Shown: positions 51,223 to 60,598 of the stretch, piece after piece
Position numbering within the stretch: position 1 is the stretch's first letter
How the letters are laid out: every line of letters begins with the position of its first letter
Source of the DNA: an uncultured bacterium
Lineage (GTDB): Bacteria > Bacteroidota > Bacteroidia > Bacteroidales > Bacteroidaceae
Reading direction: 5' to 3'
Assembly (NCBI GenBank): GCA_946188155.1
Contig: CAMHUC010000006.1
Coordinates: forward strand, 31,934-95,933
Length of the DNA stretch: 64,000 bases
Made by a program: the position numbers and the translations under genes
Notes under the pieces: generated by a model
The model's database searches: none
What the model saw: only the letters and a program-made list of their open reading frames with translations
What the model was told of the DNA's origin: nothing

Positions 51223-54200
51223 ATGAGAGAAAAGATAGATTGTTTCCTGCCGTGCAACGATACCAGTGCAGCCCAGGAGATTGTCGGTCAACTGCGAAAT
51301 AGTAAGACTGTTCAGAACATCTTCCTCCTGGTGTCGGAAGCGGGGGAGGGTGTCAGCGACTGCGCCCAGCTGTGCGTGCCGGGACTTACCGGCAGCGCCA
51401 CGCTGATGACCATAGCCGAGAATGCCAAGGCAGAATACACCCTGCTGCTGACCAAGGACACACAGCTGACGCTCGGCCAGCAGGCCCTCGACCGTATGCT
51501 CCGTGCCGCCAGCGACTCCGATGCCGCGATGGTCTATGCCGACCACTATGCTCTCCAGCAGGGGCAGCTGGTACGCCACCCTGCCATCGACTATTTCACC
51601 GGCAGTATCCGCGACGACTTCGACTTCGGCTCGCTGCTGCTCGTCAAGACATCGCTCCTACATACCTTCGCCATGCAGGCCGGCGAGCACGACTACCGGT
51701 ATGCCGGGCTCTATGCCCTGCGCCTCTTCCTGAGCCGCCAGGGGCAGCTGTTCCACCTGAATGAGTACCTGTACACCGAAGAAGAGACCGACCTGAGGGC
51801 TTCGGGCGTCAAGCAGTTCGACTATGTCAATCCCCGCAACCGCGACGTGCAGTTAGAGATGGAGCATGCCGCCACGGCTCATCTGGCGGCCATCGGGGCA
51901 CGGATCGACCCCTCGTTCAACCGCTGTCCCGACTTCAATGAGCAGGACTTCGACGTAGAGGCGACGGTGGTCATCCCCGTATACAACCGCGAGAATACCA
52001 TCCTCGATGCCGTCAACAGCGCCCTGGGGCAGAAGGCCAACTTCAAGTTCAACGTCATCGTTGTCGACAACCACTCCACCGACCGTACGACGGAACTGCT
52101 GGACTCCATCCACGACGAACGGCTGATACACATCATCCCCAGCCGGGGCGACCTGGGCATCGGAGGCTGCTGGAACGTGGCCATCAACGATGAACGCTGC
52201 GGGCGCTTCGCCGTGCAGCTCGACTCCGACGACCTCTACTCCTCGCCAAAGACCCTCCAGCAGATAGTGGAGGCTTTCTACAAGCAACAGGCGGCTATGG
52301 TCATCGGCTCGTACCGTATGTGCGACTTCGAACTCAACACCCTGCCGCCGGGACTCATCGACCATAAGGAGTGGACCGACGAGAACGGCCCCAACAACGC
52401 CCTCCGCATCAACGGGCTCGGTGCGCCCCGCGCCTTCTTCACACCCCTGCTGCGACAGATACAGTTCCCCAACACCTCATACGGTGAGGACTATGCCCTC
52501 GGACTGATCTTCTCCCGTCACTACCGCATCGGACGCATCTATACCGAGCTCTATCTCTGCCGCCGATGGGGCGGCAACAGCGACGCTGCCCTGACCATCG
52601 ACAAGATCAATGCCAACAACCTCTATAAAGACCGGCTGCGCACCCTCGAGATCATGGCACGCCAGCAGATGCTACAGGGCAAGAGCGAGCTGATGACCGA
52701 CTCGCCCCTGCAGCGATTCTTCAACCGGCAGCTGGAGACGTGGGAGGCCACCCGTCAGCGCTACCGCGACCTGCAGGGCATACAGACCCGTGAGCTGGCC
52801 GTCGGTGCCTCCAGCATCCAGGCGCAGTGGAACCCGGCCCGAATGGTATCCACCGGGGCCAAGATGGACCAGCAGACACTCGCCGAGCGCCCCTGTTTCC
52901 TCTGCGAGCAGAACCGCCCCAAGGAGCAGGTGAAGAAACGCGTGCTCGACGGCCAGTGGGAGCTGCTGGTCAACCCCTACCCCATCCTGCCCCAGCACTT
53001 CACCATCCCCAGCGTGCGCCATCAGCCGCAGCGCATCCTCGACATGTACGTCGACATCCACAAGCTGCTCGAAGAGTACCCAGAGCTGATGGTGTTCTAC
53101 AACGGCCCCCACTGCGGAGCCTCTGCCCCCGACCATGCCCATCTGCAGGCCGGGACCAGCGGACTGGTGCCCCTGCAGAAGGCATGGCAGCGGCTGTCGC
53201 GCAACCTGACCACCATCGTCAGCCTGAACGACGGCGAACAGCTCTCGCTCATCAACGACTACCCCTGTGCCGCATTCCTGCTCCGCAGCCGTTCGCAGTA
53301 CGGCGACGAGCAGCTCTTCCGTCGCCTCTACGAGGCACTGCCCCAGGCCGACCCGGAGCCGATGATGAACATTGTGGCCTGGCGTAGCGGCGAGGACTAT
53401 CTCTCAGTGGTATTCCCACGCGCCAAGCACCGCCCCGACTGCTATTACGCCGAGGGCGATGCTCAGTACACGATATCGCCAGGCGCCCTCGACATGGCGG
53501 GCCTCATCATCACCCCGCGCCGGGAGGACTTCGAGCGCATCACGCCCGAGACGGCCCTGGCCATCCTCAAGGAGATGACCCTCGGCGGCGAGGCCCTACA
53601 GCAGGTCGTCACCCGCCTTCAGAAGAAAGCTCAAATCTCAAGTCTCAAATCCCAAATCTCCCGGGAACCCAACGTCACCGTCGGCATCGTCAGCGCCAAG
53701 CAGATAGAGTTCACGCTCAATGCCCCCTACACGGCCAAGGGCGAAGTGCTCGAAGGCCCGCAGCGGGTGGAGTTCTCCGAGGGAGGCATCCTCTGGCGAG
53801 GCAGCCAGTACCGCGAACTCACCTTCACCCCGCAGGCAGCCGACGCGTCGTTCTCCCTCGAAGATGTCACCATCGGTGTCAACTTCCACTGGGAGCGCCA
53901 CCAGCGTCAGGTGTTCTCTGGCACCCTCCGCTTAGTGGTAGAGGCCGACAAGATAGTGGCCATCAACGAGCTGCCCGTGGAGCGCTATCTGGCCAGCGTC
54001 ATCTCCAGCGAGATGTCAGCCTCAGCGTCGCCAGAGTTCCTCAAGGCCCATGCCGTCATCTCACGCTCGTGGCTGCTGGCACAGATGGAGAAGCGCCGAC
54101 GGCTGGACAAGAGCGTCGACGGCTTCTTCTCGTTCGTCAAGAAGGACGATGAGATCATCCGCTGGTACGACCGCGAGGACCACACCATCTTCGACGTGTG

Positions 54201-54879
54201 CGCCGACGACCACTGCCAGCGCTACCAGGGCATCACCCGTCAGACCAGCCCCGCCGTGGAGCAGGCCGTCAGCGAGACACGCGGACAGGTGCTGGCCTAC
54301 GGCGACGACATCTGCGACGCTCGCTTCTCCAAGTGCTGCGGCGGACAGACCGAGGAGTTCCAGTATTGCTGGGAGGACACCCCGAAGCCCTATCTGGTCA
54401 GCTTCCATGACCCATACTGCAACACCACCGACCGCCACATCCTCTCGCAGGTGCTCAACGACTACGACCGGGAGACGCCCCACTTCTACCGCTGGACGGT
54501 GGAGTACACCCAGGCGCAGCTCTCCGAGCTCGTCAGCCGCAAGCTGAAGGAGGACTTCGGCATCGTCACCGACCTCATCCCCCTGGAGCGCGGCAAGAGC
54601 GGCCGCATCTGGAAGCTCAAGATTGTAGGCACGAAGAAGTCACTCACCATCGGCAAGGAACTCGAGATTCGGCGTGCCCTCAGCGAGACCCACCTGCTCA
54701 GCTCTGCCTTCGAGGTGGAGAAGAAGGGGTATACCTTCGTCCTTCACGGGCGCGGCTGGGGCCACGGCGTGGGCCTCTGCCAGATAGGTGCCGCCGTCAT
54801 GGGCGAGCAGGGAAAGTCGTACGACGACATTCTGCTCTTCTACTACCGAGGGGCCCAGATCCAGCGACTCTATGAGTAG
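51223..54879 (+). CDS. Three-domain fusion: GT2 glycosyltransferase, DUF4922 and SpoIID/LytB domain
   Basis: In this 1218-residue protein, residues about 245-480 are a GT-A glycosyltransferase ([33 protein letters not shown] near 331-335). Residues about 520-800 are DUF4922, HIT/phosphorylase-like, with [10 protein letters not shown], a [19 protein letters not shown] histidine motif near 638, and [12 protein letters not shown]. Residues about 860-1218 are a SpoIID/LytB domain ([43 protein letters not shown]), the fold that trims peptidoglycan glycans. No signal peptide is seen, odd for SpoIID. The DUF4922-SpoIID joint ([11 protein letters not shown]) is encoded by short repeats at 53630-53662. 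Confidence 0.8.
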   Translation: MREKIDCFLPCNDTSAAQEIVGQLRNSKTVQNIFLLVSEAGEGVSDCAQLCVPGLTGSATLMTIAENAKAEYTLLLTKDTQLTLGQQALDRMLRAASDSDAAMVYADHYALQQGQLVRHPAIDYFTGSIRDDFDFGSLLLVKTSLLHTFAMQAGEHDYRYAGLYALRLFLSRQGQLFHLNEYLYTEEETDLRASGVKQFDYVNPRNRDVQLEMEHAATAHLAAIGARIDPSFNRCPDFNEQDFDVEATVVIPVYNRENTILDAVNSALGQKANFKFNVIVVDNHSTDRTTELLDSIHDERLIHIIPSRGDLGIGGCWNVAINDERCGRFAVQLDSDDLYSSPKTLQQIVEAFYKQQAAMVIGSYRMCDFELNTLPPGLIDHKEWTDENGPNNALRINGLGAPRAFFTPLLRQIQFPNTSYGEDYALGLIFSRHYRIGRIYTELYLCRRWGGNSDAALTIDKINANNLYKDRLRTLEIMARQQMLQGKSELMTDSPLQRFFNRQLETWEATRQRYRDLQGIQTRELAVGASSIQAQWNPARMVSTGAKMDQQTLAERPCFLCEQNRPKEQVKKRVLDGQWELLVNPYPILPQHFTIPSVRHQPQRILDMYVDIHKLLEEYPELMVFYNGPHCGASAPDHAHLQAGTSGLVPLQKAWQRLSRNLTTIVSLNDGEQLSLINDYPCAAFLLRSRSQYGDEQLFRRLYEALPQADPEPMMNIVAWRSGEDYLSVVFPRAKHRPDCYYAEGDAQYTISPGALDMAGLIITPRREDFERITPETALAILKEMTLGGEALQQVVTRLQKKAQISSLKSQISREPNVTVGIVSAKQIEFTLNAPYTAKGEVLEGPQRVEFSEGGILWRGSQYRELTFTPQAADASFSLEDVTIGVNFHWERHQRQVFSGTLRLVVEADKIVAINELPVERYLASVISSEMSASASPEFLKAHAVISRSWLLAQMEKRRRLDKSVDGFFSFVKKDDEIIRWYDREDHTIFDVCADDHCQRYQGITRQTSPAVEQAVSETRGQVLAYGDDICDARFSKCCGGQTEEFQYCWEDTPKPYLVSFHDPYCNTTDRHILSQVLNDYDRETPHFYRWTVEYTQAQLSELVSRKLKEDFGIVTDLIPLERGKSGRIWKLKIVGTKKSLTIGKELEIRRALSETHLLSSAFEVEKKGYTFVLHGRGWGHGVGLCQIGAAVMGEQGKSYDDILLFYYRGAQIQRLYE
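53630..53662 (+). repeat. Short repeats forming the DUF4922-SpoIID linker
   Basis: The sequence repeats tcaaatctcaa / gtctcaaat / cccaaatctc and is translated as a linker. It looks like the AT-rich boundary repeats elsewhere in the window, within an otherwise GC-rich gene. Confidence 0.65.
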
Positions 54880-54925
54880 TGAGTAGTGAAATTGTCAAAT
54901 AGTCAAATTGTCAAATAGTCAAATG
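54878..54925 (+). repeat. Boundary tandem repeat GTCAAATTGTCAAATA
   Basis: Units gtcaaatt and gtcaaata alternate between the fusion gene and the permease, preceded by gagtagtgagtagtg. The last unit supplies the start codon of the permease gene (aaATG). Confidence 0.8.
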
Positions 54926-56227
54926 AAAAAGTCTCCCTGGGCCTGGGTGCCCACCCTCTACTTCGCCGAAGGCCTGCCCAACGTACTCGTAACAGGCGTG
55001 GCGGCAGTGATGTACATGCAGATGGGGCTGAGTGATACCGAGCTGGCCCTCTACACCGGTTGGCTCAATCTGCCCTGGATCATCAAGCCTCTCTGGAGTC
55101 CGTTCATCGACCTGCTCCGCACTAAGCGCTGGTGGATTCTCTCCATGCAGATACTCATCGGGGCAGCACTGGCCGGCGTGGCCTTCACGCTCAATACGCC
55201 CTTGTGGTTCCAGATGTCGATGTGCTGCCTGTTCATCATGGCCTTTGCCAGTGCCACTCACGACATTTCGGCCGACGGCTTCTACATGATAGAACTCGAC
55301 GAGCATACGCAGACCTACTTCGTGGGCATACGCAACACGTTCTACCGGCTGGCAGTCATCTTCGGCAACGGCGTACTCGTGGCCATTCCAGGCGTGCTGT
55401 CGGTCTACTTCCACTGCTCCATCGCCTTTGCGTGGAGCATCGTGTTCTACGGCATTGCCGGCATCTTCATCGGCCTTTGGCTCTATCACGGGTGGATACT
55501 GCCCAATTCGGAAGTGCGAGGGCGCAAGGGAACGGAGGAACGGAAGAGTGCCTCCGAGATCTGGTCGGGCCTGCGCCACACGCTGCTCACATTCTTCACC
55601 AAGTTCCCCGTGCGCGTCACCGTCACAGCCATCTGTTTCATGCTGCTCTACAGGTTCCCCGAAGCGCTACTCAACACGATGACCAAGACATTCCTGATGC
55701 GCCCCAACTCAGAGGGCGGACTGGGCATGGCCCCCACAGAGTACGGACTGGCCTACGGCACGGTGGGACTCATCGGCCTCACTCTGGGAGGCATTCTGGG
55801 AGGCATACTGGTGAGCCGCGACGGCATGAAGCGCTGGCTGTGGCCACTGGTGTGTGCCATCACCCTGCCCGACGCCGTCTACATCTACCTGGCCTACGCC
55901 ATGCCGTCGGTAGCCTCCGTCTGGGGGCTCACCCTGGTCAGCACCTGCCTCTTCGTGGAGCAGTTCGGCTACGGCCTCGGCTTCACCGTCCTCACACTCT
56001 ACATGCTCTACTACTCACAGGGTGAGTTCAAGACGTCGCACTACTCCATCTGCACCGGCATCAGCTACCTGGGCCTGATGCTACCCGGCATGGTGTCGGG
56101 ATGGGTGAAGGACGCTGTGGGCTACCAGACGTTCTTCATCATCGTCATGGCATCCTGCTCGCTGACATTCCTCGTCACCTGGTTCCTCAAAATCGACCCC
56201 TCATTCGGCAAGAAACAGAAAGAGTAG
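54923..56227 (+). CDS. AmpG-like MFS permease
   Basis: The product is 434 residues from ATG 54923 (an upstream TTG at 54908 lies in the repeat). About twelve hydrophobic segments and the motifs YFAEGLPNVLVTGVAAVMY, GWLNLPWIIKPLWSPFIDLL and ATHDISADGFY resemble AmpG, which imports anhydro-muropeptides. Following a gene with a peptidoglycan-acting SpoIID domain, a role in cell-wall recycling is plausible. Substrate specificity is not proven by sequence. Confidence 0.85.
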   Translation: MKKSPWAWVPTLYFAEGLPNVLVTGVAAVMYMQMGLSDTELALYTGWLNLPWIIKPLWSPFIDLLRTKRWWILSMQILIGAALAGVAFTLNTPLWFQMSMCCLFIMAFASATHDISADGFYMIELDEHTQTYFVGIRNTFYRLAVIFGNGVLVAIPGVLSVYFHCSIAFAWSIVFYGIAGIFIGLWLYHGWILPNSEVRGRKGTEERKSASEIWSGLRHTLLTFFTKFPVRVTVTAICFMLLYRFPEALLNTMTKTFLMRPNSEGGLGMAPTEYGLAYGTVGLIGLTLGGILGGILVSRDGMKRWLWPLVCAITLPDAVYIYLAYAMPSVASVWGLTLVSTCLFVEQFGYGLGFTVLTLYMLYYSQGEFKTSHYSICTGISYLGLMLPGMVSGWVKDAVGYQTFFIIVMASCSLTFLVTWFLKIDPSFGKKQKE

Positions 56228-56249
56228 CCCTTCTGGCGTTTATTTTCCG

Positions 56250-56327
56250 TTGCCACTCATGCCACTATGCAATATGCGCTGATTATCAACTACTTAGGCG
56301 TTGCAACAGTAGTGGCATGAGTGGCAA
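56250..56327. repeat. 18-bp inverted repeat TTGCCACTCATGCCACTA in a gene-free stretch
   Basis: Arms at 56250-56267 and 56310-56327 are perfectly inverted, with a 42-base loop holding the palindrome gttgcaac. Related words (agtggcaacagtggcaag) recur at about 56388-56405. The rest of 56328-56680 contains a small hairpin at 56467-56483 and no gene. Confidence 0.7.
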
Positions 56328-56686
56328 GAGAAATGGAGTTGATGCCACTGCGTAACCCATTGACAGTCAGGCCGTAAGGAAGTTTAGTGGCAACAGTGGC
56401 AAGAAAAACCGTGAAAACAATCTGCAGACGGGAGCTGCGTCAGCATTGTGGATCATTCTCCCGATGAGTCCAGCGGCTGGACTGTCGGTTAAGCCGCCAT
56501 TATTGGCGAGTCCAACCTGTGGACCTCTCACATTCAGCATGGTGTCTGCAAAAAGCCGACGGATAATGGCCTGTTTTAGGCAAAGATGTGATGTTTTGGC
56601 AGTGATGATGCTCGAAAAAGTGATTTTTTATCGGAAAATATGCCCGGAAATGCGATTATTTGCGTATATTTGCAGCCGCTTAGCCG

Positions 56687-56694
56687 TACCTTTG
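56687..56694 (+). promoter_or_regulatory. -7 box TACCTTTG for the prenyltransferase gene
   Basis: TACCTTTG lies 29 bases before ATG 56724. A second possible box TATATTTG is at 56665-56672. Confidence 0.5.
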
Positions 56695-56723
56695 CAAGCT
56701 AATTGCTACAACCAGTCCAAGGG

Positions 56724-57602
56724 ATGAAGGCATATATCCAGCTGTTACGCCCGCTGCAGTGGATCAAGAACGGATTCGTGTTTGCACCGGTGTTCTTCAG
56801 CAACAATCTGCTGAAGTGGGGCTATCTGTGGCCCACCATTGTCGTGTTCTTCGCTTTCTGCCTGATTTCGAGCTCCATCTACTGTTTCAACGACCTGCGC
56901 GACGCGGAGGCCGACCGCCAGCACCCCAAGAAGCGGCTGCGCCCGATAGCCTCTGGAGCCGTAGGCACCAGGGCCGGCTACACGCTGATGGGACTCTGCA
57001 CCATCCTGGCCTTCAGCGTGCTGTCTCTGGCCGACAGCCCCAACGCACACTACCTGTACGGCATACTGGCCGCCTACTGGCTGATGAACATCGCCTACTG
57101 CATACGGCTGAAGCAGACGGCCATCCTCGACGTGACGATCATCGCCGTAGGCTTCGTGATGCGCGTACTCATCGGCGGCATGGCCACCGACATCCGCATT
57201 TCCGCGTGGCTGGTGATGATGACCTTCCTGCTGACACTCTTCCTGGCACTGGCCAAGCGCAACGACGACTACCGCATCTACGAGCAGACGGGCACGAAGC
57301 CGCGCACGTCCATCACGGGCTACAACAAGACATTCATCAACGAGGCCACGGCCATCATCGCATCGGTGACAATGGTGTGCTACATCATGTACACCATGTC
57401 GCCAGAACTCGTACAGCGGTGGGGCACGCCCTACGTCTACCTGACAAGCGGATGGGTGCTGGCAGGGCTGCTGCGCTACCTGCAGAACATGATTGTCTAC
57501 GGGCTCAGCGGCAGTCCCACGAAGTCGATGGTGAAGGACCGTTTCATACAGCTCTGCATCCTGGGATGGCTGCTCTCCTTCTTCGCCATCATCTATCTGT
57601 GA
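56724..57602 (+). CDS. UbiA-family prenyltransferase (decaprenyl-phosphate phosphoribosyltransferase-like)
   Basis: The 292-residue membrane protein has eight to nine hydrophobic segments, the first Asp motif NDLRDAEADRQHPKKRLRPI and a second loop with LALAKRNDDYR. The opening LLRPLQWIKNGFVFAPVFF is the form seen in DPPR synthases, which put phosphoribose on polyprenyl phosphate for arabinose-type sugars; other UbiA substrates cannot be excluded. The start was set at ATG 56724, since the open frame from 56703 begins with TTG. Confidence 0.85.
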   Translation: MKAYIQLLRPLQWIKNGFVFAPVFFSNNLLKWGYLWPTIVVFFAFCLISSSIYCFNDLRDAEADRQHPKKRLRPIASGAVGTRAGYTLMGLCTILAFSVLSLADSPNAHYLYGILAAYWLMNIAYCIRLKQTAILDVTIIAVGFVMRVLIGGMATDIRISAWLVMMTFLLTLFLALAKRNDDYRIYEQTGTKPRTSITGYNKTFINEATAIIASVTMVCYIMYTMSPELVQRWGTPYVYLTSGWVLAGLLRYLQNMIVYGLSGSPTKSMVKDRFIQLCILGWLLSFFAIIYL

Positions 57603-57619
57603 TGATAGTTTATGGCTTA

Positions 57620-57696
57620 TGGTTTATAGTTTATAGCAGATTACTTCTATAGCCAGAACGGCTTGCAGGGTAAATCAAACTATAAACTATAAACCA
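57620..57696. repeat. Inverted pair of TTTATAG tandem repeats between convergent genes
   Basis: tggtttatagtttatag (57620-57636) is perfectly inverted at 57680-57696, and looser copies extend the match to about 57605 and 57712. Located between convergent stops, it may act as a bidirectional terminator. Confidence 0.75.
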
Positions 57697-57720
57697 CAAA
57701 CTATAAACTACAAAAAAAGT

Positions 57721-58158
57721 CTATTCCCCGAAGTCGTATACCATCGTGTAGCCTTCGAAGATCAGCTCCTTGGTATAGCCCAGTTCCTTGAAGAAGCCAT
57801 AGATAGTGTCCTGCTGCTCGGGGGTGAGCAGGCGCTCGCCGTGGGTGTAGGCATAGTGGGCCACGGGGCCTCCCAGATAGTTGATCACCTTGGGGCGTAG
57901 CGTCTTCAGGTCCTTCGGCTCCACGCCTTTATAGAGATTGCGGAAGCCCCATGCACCGTGGATGACGCGCGTCTGCTTGAAGTAGGGACAGATGCCATCG
58001 GTCAGGGCGTTGGGATAGACTGCCGGTCCGCTCATCTCCGTGGCGGGCAGATGCTGGCCTGCCAGAAAGCGGATGCAGTCCTCGTGCTTCGGGCATCGCT
58101 CGTTGAAGCAGAGGTGATAGCCGTGCGGCACATCATTGAAATTGAATTTTCTCATCAT
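57721..58158 (-). CDS. DUF6078-family protein
   Basis: The 145-residue protein has a cysteine pattern CFNERCPKHEDCIRF near the N-terminus and CPYF at about 77-80 that could bind metal, and a helical C-terminal half (LLTPEQQDTIYGFFKELGYTK). I recall similar proteins as DUF6078 in gut Bacteroidales. The function is unknown. Start ATG at 58158 or 58155. A promoter lies at 58184-58177. Confidence 0.75.
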   Translation of the reverse strand: MMRKFNFNDVPHGYHLCFNERCPKHEDCIRFLAGQHLPATEMSGPAVYPNALTDGICPYFKQTRVIHGAWGFRNLYKGVEPKDLKTLRPKVINYLGGPVAHYAYTHGERLLTPEQQDTIYGFFKELGYTKELIFEGYTMVYDFGE

Positions 58159-58176
58159 GGCTGCTTAATTTGTGTG

Positions 58177-58184
58177 CAAAGATA
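58177..58184 (-). promoter_or_regulatory. -7 box TATCTTTG for the DUF6078 gene
   Basis: TATCTTTG on the minus strand lies 18 bases before the ATG at 58158. Confidence 0.55.
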
Positions 58185-58247
58185 CAAATTTTGTTTAATA
58201 TATGCAAAAGAAAGAGCGGAAAAGGTCGGGATATGCGATTTTTTAAC

Positions 58248-58255
58248 TATCTTTG
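58248..58255 (+). promoter_or_regulatory. -7 box TATCTTTG for the GT4 gene
   Basis: TATCTTTG lies 37 bases before ATG 58293. This shows that the longer open frame starting at 58170 is not the real gene start. Confidence 0.55.
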
Positions 58256-58292
58256 TGGAAAATATGTAAACAAGCGACATATACCTAAACCT

Positions 58293-59408
58293 ATGGATAA
58301 GAAGATCAAGGTGCTGGAGGTAATCCGACAGGGGCAGATAGGAGGTGGAGAATCCCATCTGCTCGACCTTATCTACTTCATGGACCGTGAGCGCTACGAG
58401 CCCGTGTGCCTGTCGTTCACCTATGGCGAGATGATCCGCCGCCTGAAGGCCCAGGGGGTGAAGTGCCACGTCATTGAGAGCCAGAAGGCCTTCGACCCGA
58501 AGGTGCAGAGCCGCGTCAAGCAGATTATGCGCCAAGAGCAGGTGCAGGTGGTGCATGCCCACGGCAGCCGCGCAGCGTCGAACATCCTATACCCGGCGCG
58601 CTCGCTGCACCTGCCCATCATCTACACCGTCCACGGCTGGAGCTTCCACGACGACCAGCCGCTGCTGGTCAAGACGCTGCGCACCCTGAGCGAGCGGCTC
58701 ATCTGCCGACTGGTCCAGAAGGTCATCTGCGTGTCCGACAGCAATGCCGACACCGGCCGCCGCCTGTGCGGGCTGAGGCAGCCCATCGTCATAGAGAACG
58801 GCATCAACATGGAGCGCTTCAACCCCGATCAGCCCTTCCCCGACCTGCGCCCCGAGTTCGGGTTCCGCGAGGACGACTTCGTGGTGGGCTTCATCGCCCG
58901 CGACACCGTCCAGAAGGCCCCCCTACTCTATCTCGAGGCCATCGGCATCGCCCACCGCCGCAATCCACGGGTGAAGGCCCTTTTCGTGGCCGAGGGAGAG
59001 CTCGACGCCGAGGCCGACAGGTATATCGAGAAGGACCGGATGCTGGGCTACGTGTATCACAGCAAGTTCCGCCACGACGTGCCGGCGGTGCTCCACGCCA
59101 TCGACGCCTACTGCCTGCCCAGCCTGTGGGAGGGGCTGCCCATCGCACTCTTGGAGGCCATGGCCATGGGCAAGGCCGTCATCGCCACCCCCACCGACGG
59201 CACGAAGGAACTGCTCAGCGATGCCAACAACGGCATACTGATTCCCTTCAACAACCCCATGGCCCTGGCCGACGCCATCCTGGTGTTTCTGGAGAACGAG
59301 CAGTTCCGAAAGGAGTGCGAGCAGAACGCACGGCGGCTGGTCAGCAAGCGCTTCAATGCGCAGCGAGTGGCCAGCTCGGTGCAGCAGATCTACGACACTT
59401 TCCTGTAG
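58293..59408 (+). CDS. Family 4 glycosyltransferase
   Basis: The 371-residue protein begins KIKVLEVIRQGQIGGGESHLLDL, a GT-B N-terminal with the acceptor-side GGGE turn, followed by VHAHGSRAASNI and IYTVHGWSFH. The C-terminal donor-binding half has VIENGINMERFNP and LPSLWEGLPIALLEAMAMGKAVIAT (the EX7E motif). It should transfer a nucleotide-activated sugar in surface polysaccharide or glycolipid synthesis. Its last 19 bases overlap the end of the convergent acyltransferase gene. Confidence 0.88.
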   Translation: MDKKIKVLEVIRQGQIGGGESHLLDLIYFMDRERYEPVCLSFTYGEMIRRLKAQGVKCHVIESQKAFDPKVQSRVKQIMRQEQVQVVHAHGSRAASNILYPARSLHLPIIYTVHGWSFHDDQPLLVKTLRTLSERLICRLVQKVICVSDSNADTGRRLCGLRQPIVIENGINMERFNPDQPFPDLRPEFGFREDDFVVGFIARDTVQKAPLLYLEAIGIAHRRNPRVKALFVAEGELDAEADRYIEKDRMLGYVYHSKFRHDVPAVLHAIDAYCLPSLWEGLPIALLEAMAMGKAVIATPTDGTKELLSDANNGILIPFNNPMALADAILVFLENEQFRKECEQNARRLVSKRFNAQRVASSVQQIYDTFL

Positions 59409-60433
59409 CCCCACTCCACCATGCGCCTTACCGCCATGTAGGCCCCCACGATGAACCCCGCCTTGACCAGCGGGCAGAGCAGATAGTGGAGCGAGCAGCT
59501 GGCAGCCGATGTGCCGAACACGCGGAAGAACGCCGCGTCGATGAACGACATGAACAGCACATAATGAGCCAGATAGAGCACGTATGAAGAGCCCGCCACC
59601 CGTGGCGGAAGCCGCCACGAGGTGCGCCGCAGCACGCTTGCCGCCAGGGCCAGCGTCGCCACGGCCCCCGTCAGCCGGAAACAGAGCATCAGCGGTGAGA
59701 ACAGCCCCGTGCCGTAGGCCACCATCATCAGCAAGCCCAGCAGCAGCGTCAGCACATAGGCTGGCGTCCGGTAGCGAACCGCCGTAGCCACCAGGTCGAG
59801 CCTCCTGATGCCCAGGAGCGCCCCTAACGAGAAGAAATAGACGGCATACATCGACAGCCCCGGCAGGGCGAAGGCACCGACGCCGGAGAGATAGGCCACC
59901 GTCAGCAGCCCCATCGCCACCATGCCGAAGCGGCGCAATAATATATATATAATAGGTGTAAGCAGCGACACCACCATCAGGTCGCGCAGAAACCAGAGCG
60001 GCATGTCGGCAGGGGCCGTCATCCAGTTCTCGCGACCCAGCCAGTCAGTCTGCATGCCCGCCCGCGCCACGCAGTCCCACAGCACGTCCCAGCTGCAGCG
60101 GCCCAGCTTGGCGGCCATCAGCAGGTTCCACACCACGTAGGGCAGCAGCAGCGACTTCACGCGCCGCCACATCTTCTGCCTATACACGGCCATGCTCCAC
60201 TGCCCCGCACGGGCAAAGAAGAGATAGCCGGAGATGACGTAGAACACGGGCACGGCCACCTTCACCAGCGTCTGGCTGACCAGCAGCCGCAGCACCTCGC
60301 ACGTGTCCCACGGCGAGAGCAGCAGCCGGTAGCCCTCAGCCACTGCCCCGTAGCTGTGGGCGTAAGTGACCAGCACTATCAGCGGCAGGCGCAGCTGACT
60401 GATCACGTCCGACGACGATACCACACGTTTCAC
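59390..60433 (-). CDS. Acyltransferase family 3 membrane protein
   Basis: The 347-residue protein has about ten hydrophobic segments and the features of acyltransferase-3 proteins: an early RLPLIVLVTYAHSYG (catalytic His), VAVPVFYVISGYLFF and MPLWFLRDLMVV. Such enzymes O-acetylate or acylate surface sugars, in keeping with the neighbouring glycosyltransferase. The start is GTG at 60433, 4 bases from a -7 box (60445-60438), predicting a leaderless mRNA. The 3' end overlaps the GT4 gene tail to tail. Confidence 0.85.
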   Translation of the reverse strand: MKRVVSSSDVISQLRLPLIVLVTYAHSYGAVAEGYRLLLSPWDTCEVLRLLVSQTLVKVAVPVFYVISGYLFFARAGQWSMAVYRQKMWRRVKSLLLPYVVWNLLMAAKLGRCSWDVLWDCVARAGMQTDWLGRENWMTAPADMPLWFLRDLMVVSLLTPIIYILLRRFGMVAMGLLTVAYLSGVGAFALPGLSMYAVYFFSLGALLGIRRLDLVATAVRYRTPAYVLTLLLGLLMMVAYGTGLFSPLMLCFRLTGAVATLALAASVLRRTSWRLPPRVAGSSYVLYLAHYVLFMSFIDAAFFRVFGTSAASCSLHYLLCPLVKAGFIVGAYMAVRRMVEWGYRKVS

Positions 60434-60437
60434 GATG

Positions 60438-60445
60438 CAAAATTA
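60438..60445 (-). promoter_or_regulatory. -7 box TAATTTTG for the acyltransferase gene
   Basis: TAATTTTG on the minus strand ends 4 bases before the GTG start and lies at the outer edge of a 41-bp inverted repeat. Confidence 0.5.
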
Positions 60446-60451
60446 CAAAAG

Positions 60452-60564
60452 TTATGCGAACAAGACAAAAATGCGAACCTAATTCTGCTGATATGAGACC
60501 ATAATAGCCATTTATTCACTGCGATCAGCAGAATTAGGTTCGCATTTTTGTCTTGTTCGCATAA
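60452..60564. repeat. Perfect 41-bp inverted repeat between divergent genes
   Basis: Arm 60452-60492 is exactly inverted at 60524-60564 with a 31-base loop, and partial complementarity continues outward into both -7 boxes. Each arm carries the -33 region of one of two back-to-back promoters, so both genes have near-identical upstream DNA. Confidence 0.85.
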
Positions 60565-60570
60565 TTTTCG

Positions 60571-60578
60571 TAACTTTG
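60571..60578 (+). promoter_or_regulatory. -7 box TAACTTTG for exonuclease III
   Basis: TAACTTTG follows TTTG (60547-60550) after 20 bases and precedes the ATG by 20 bases. Confidence 0.6.
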
Positions 60579-60598
60579 TGCCCAAAATTGCAGAGCTT

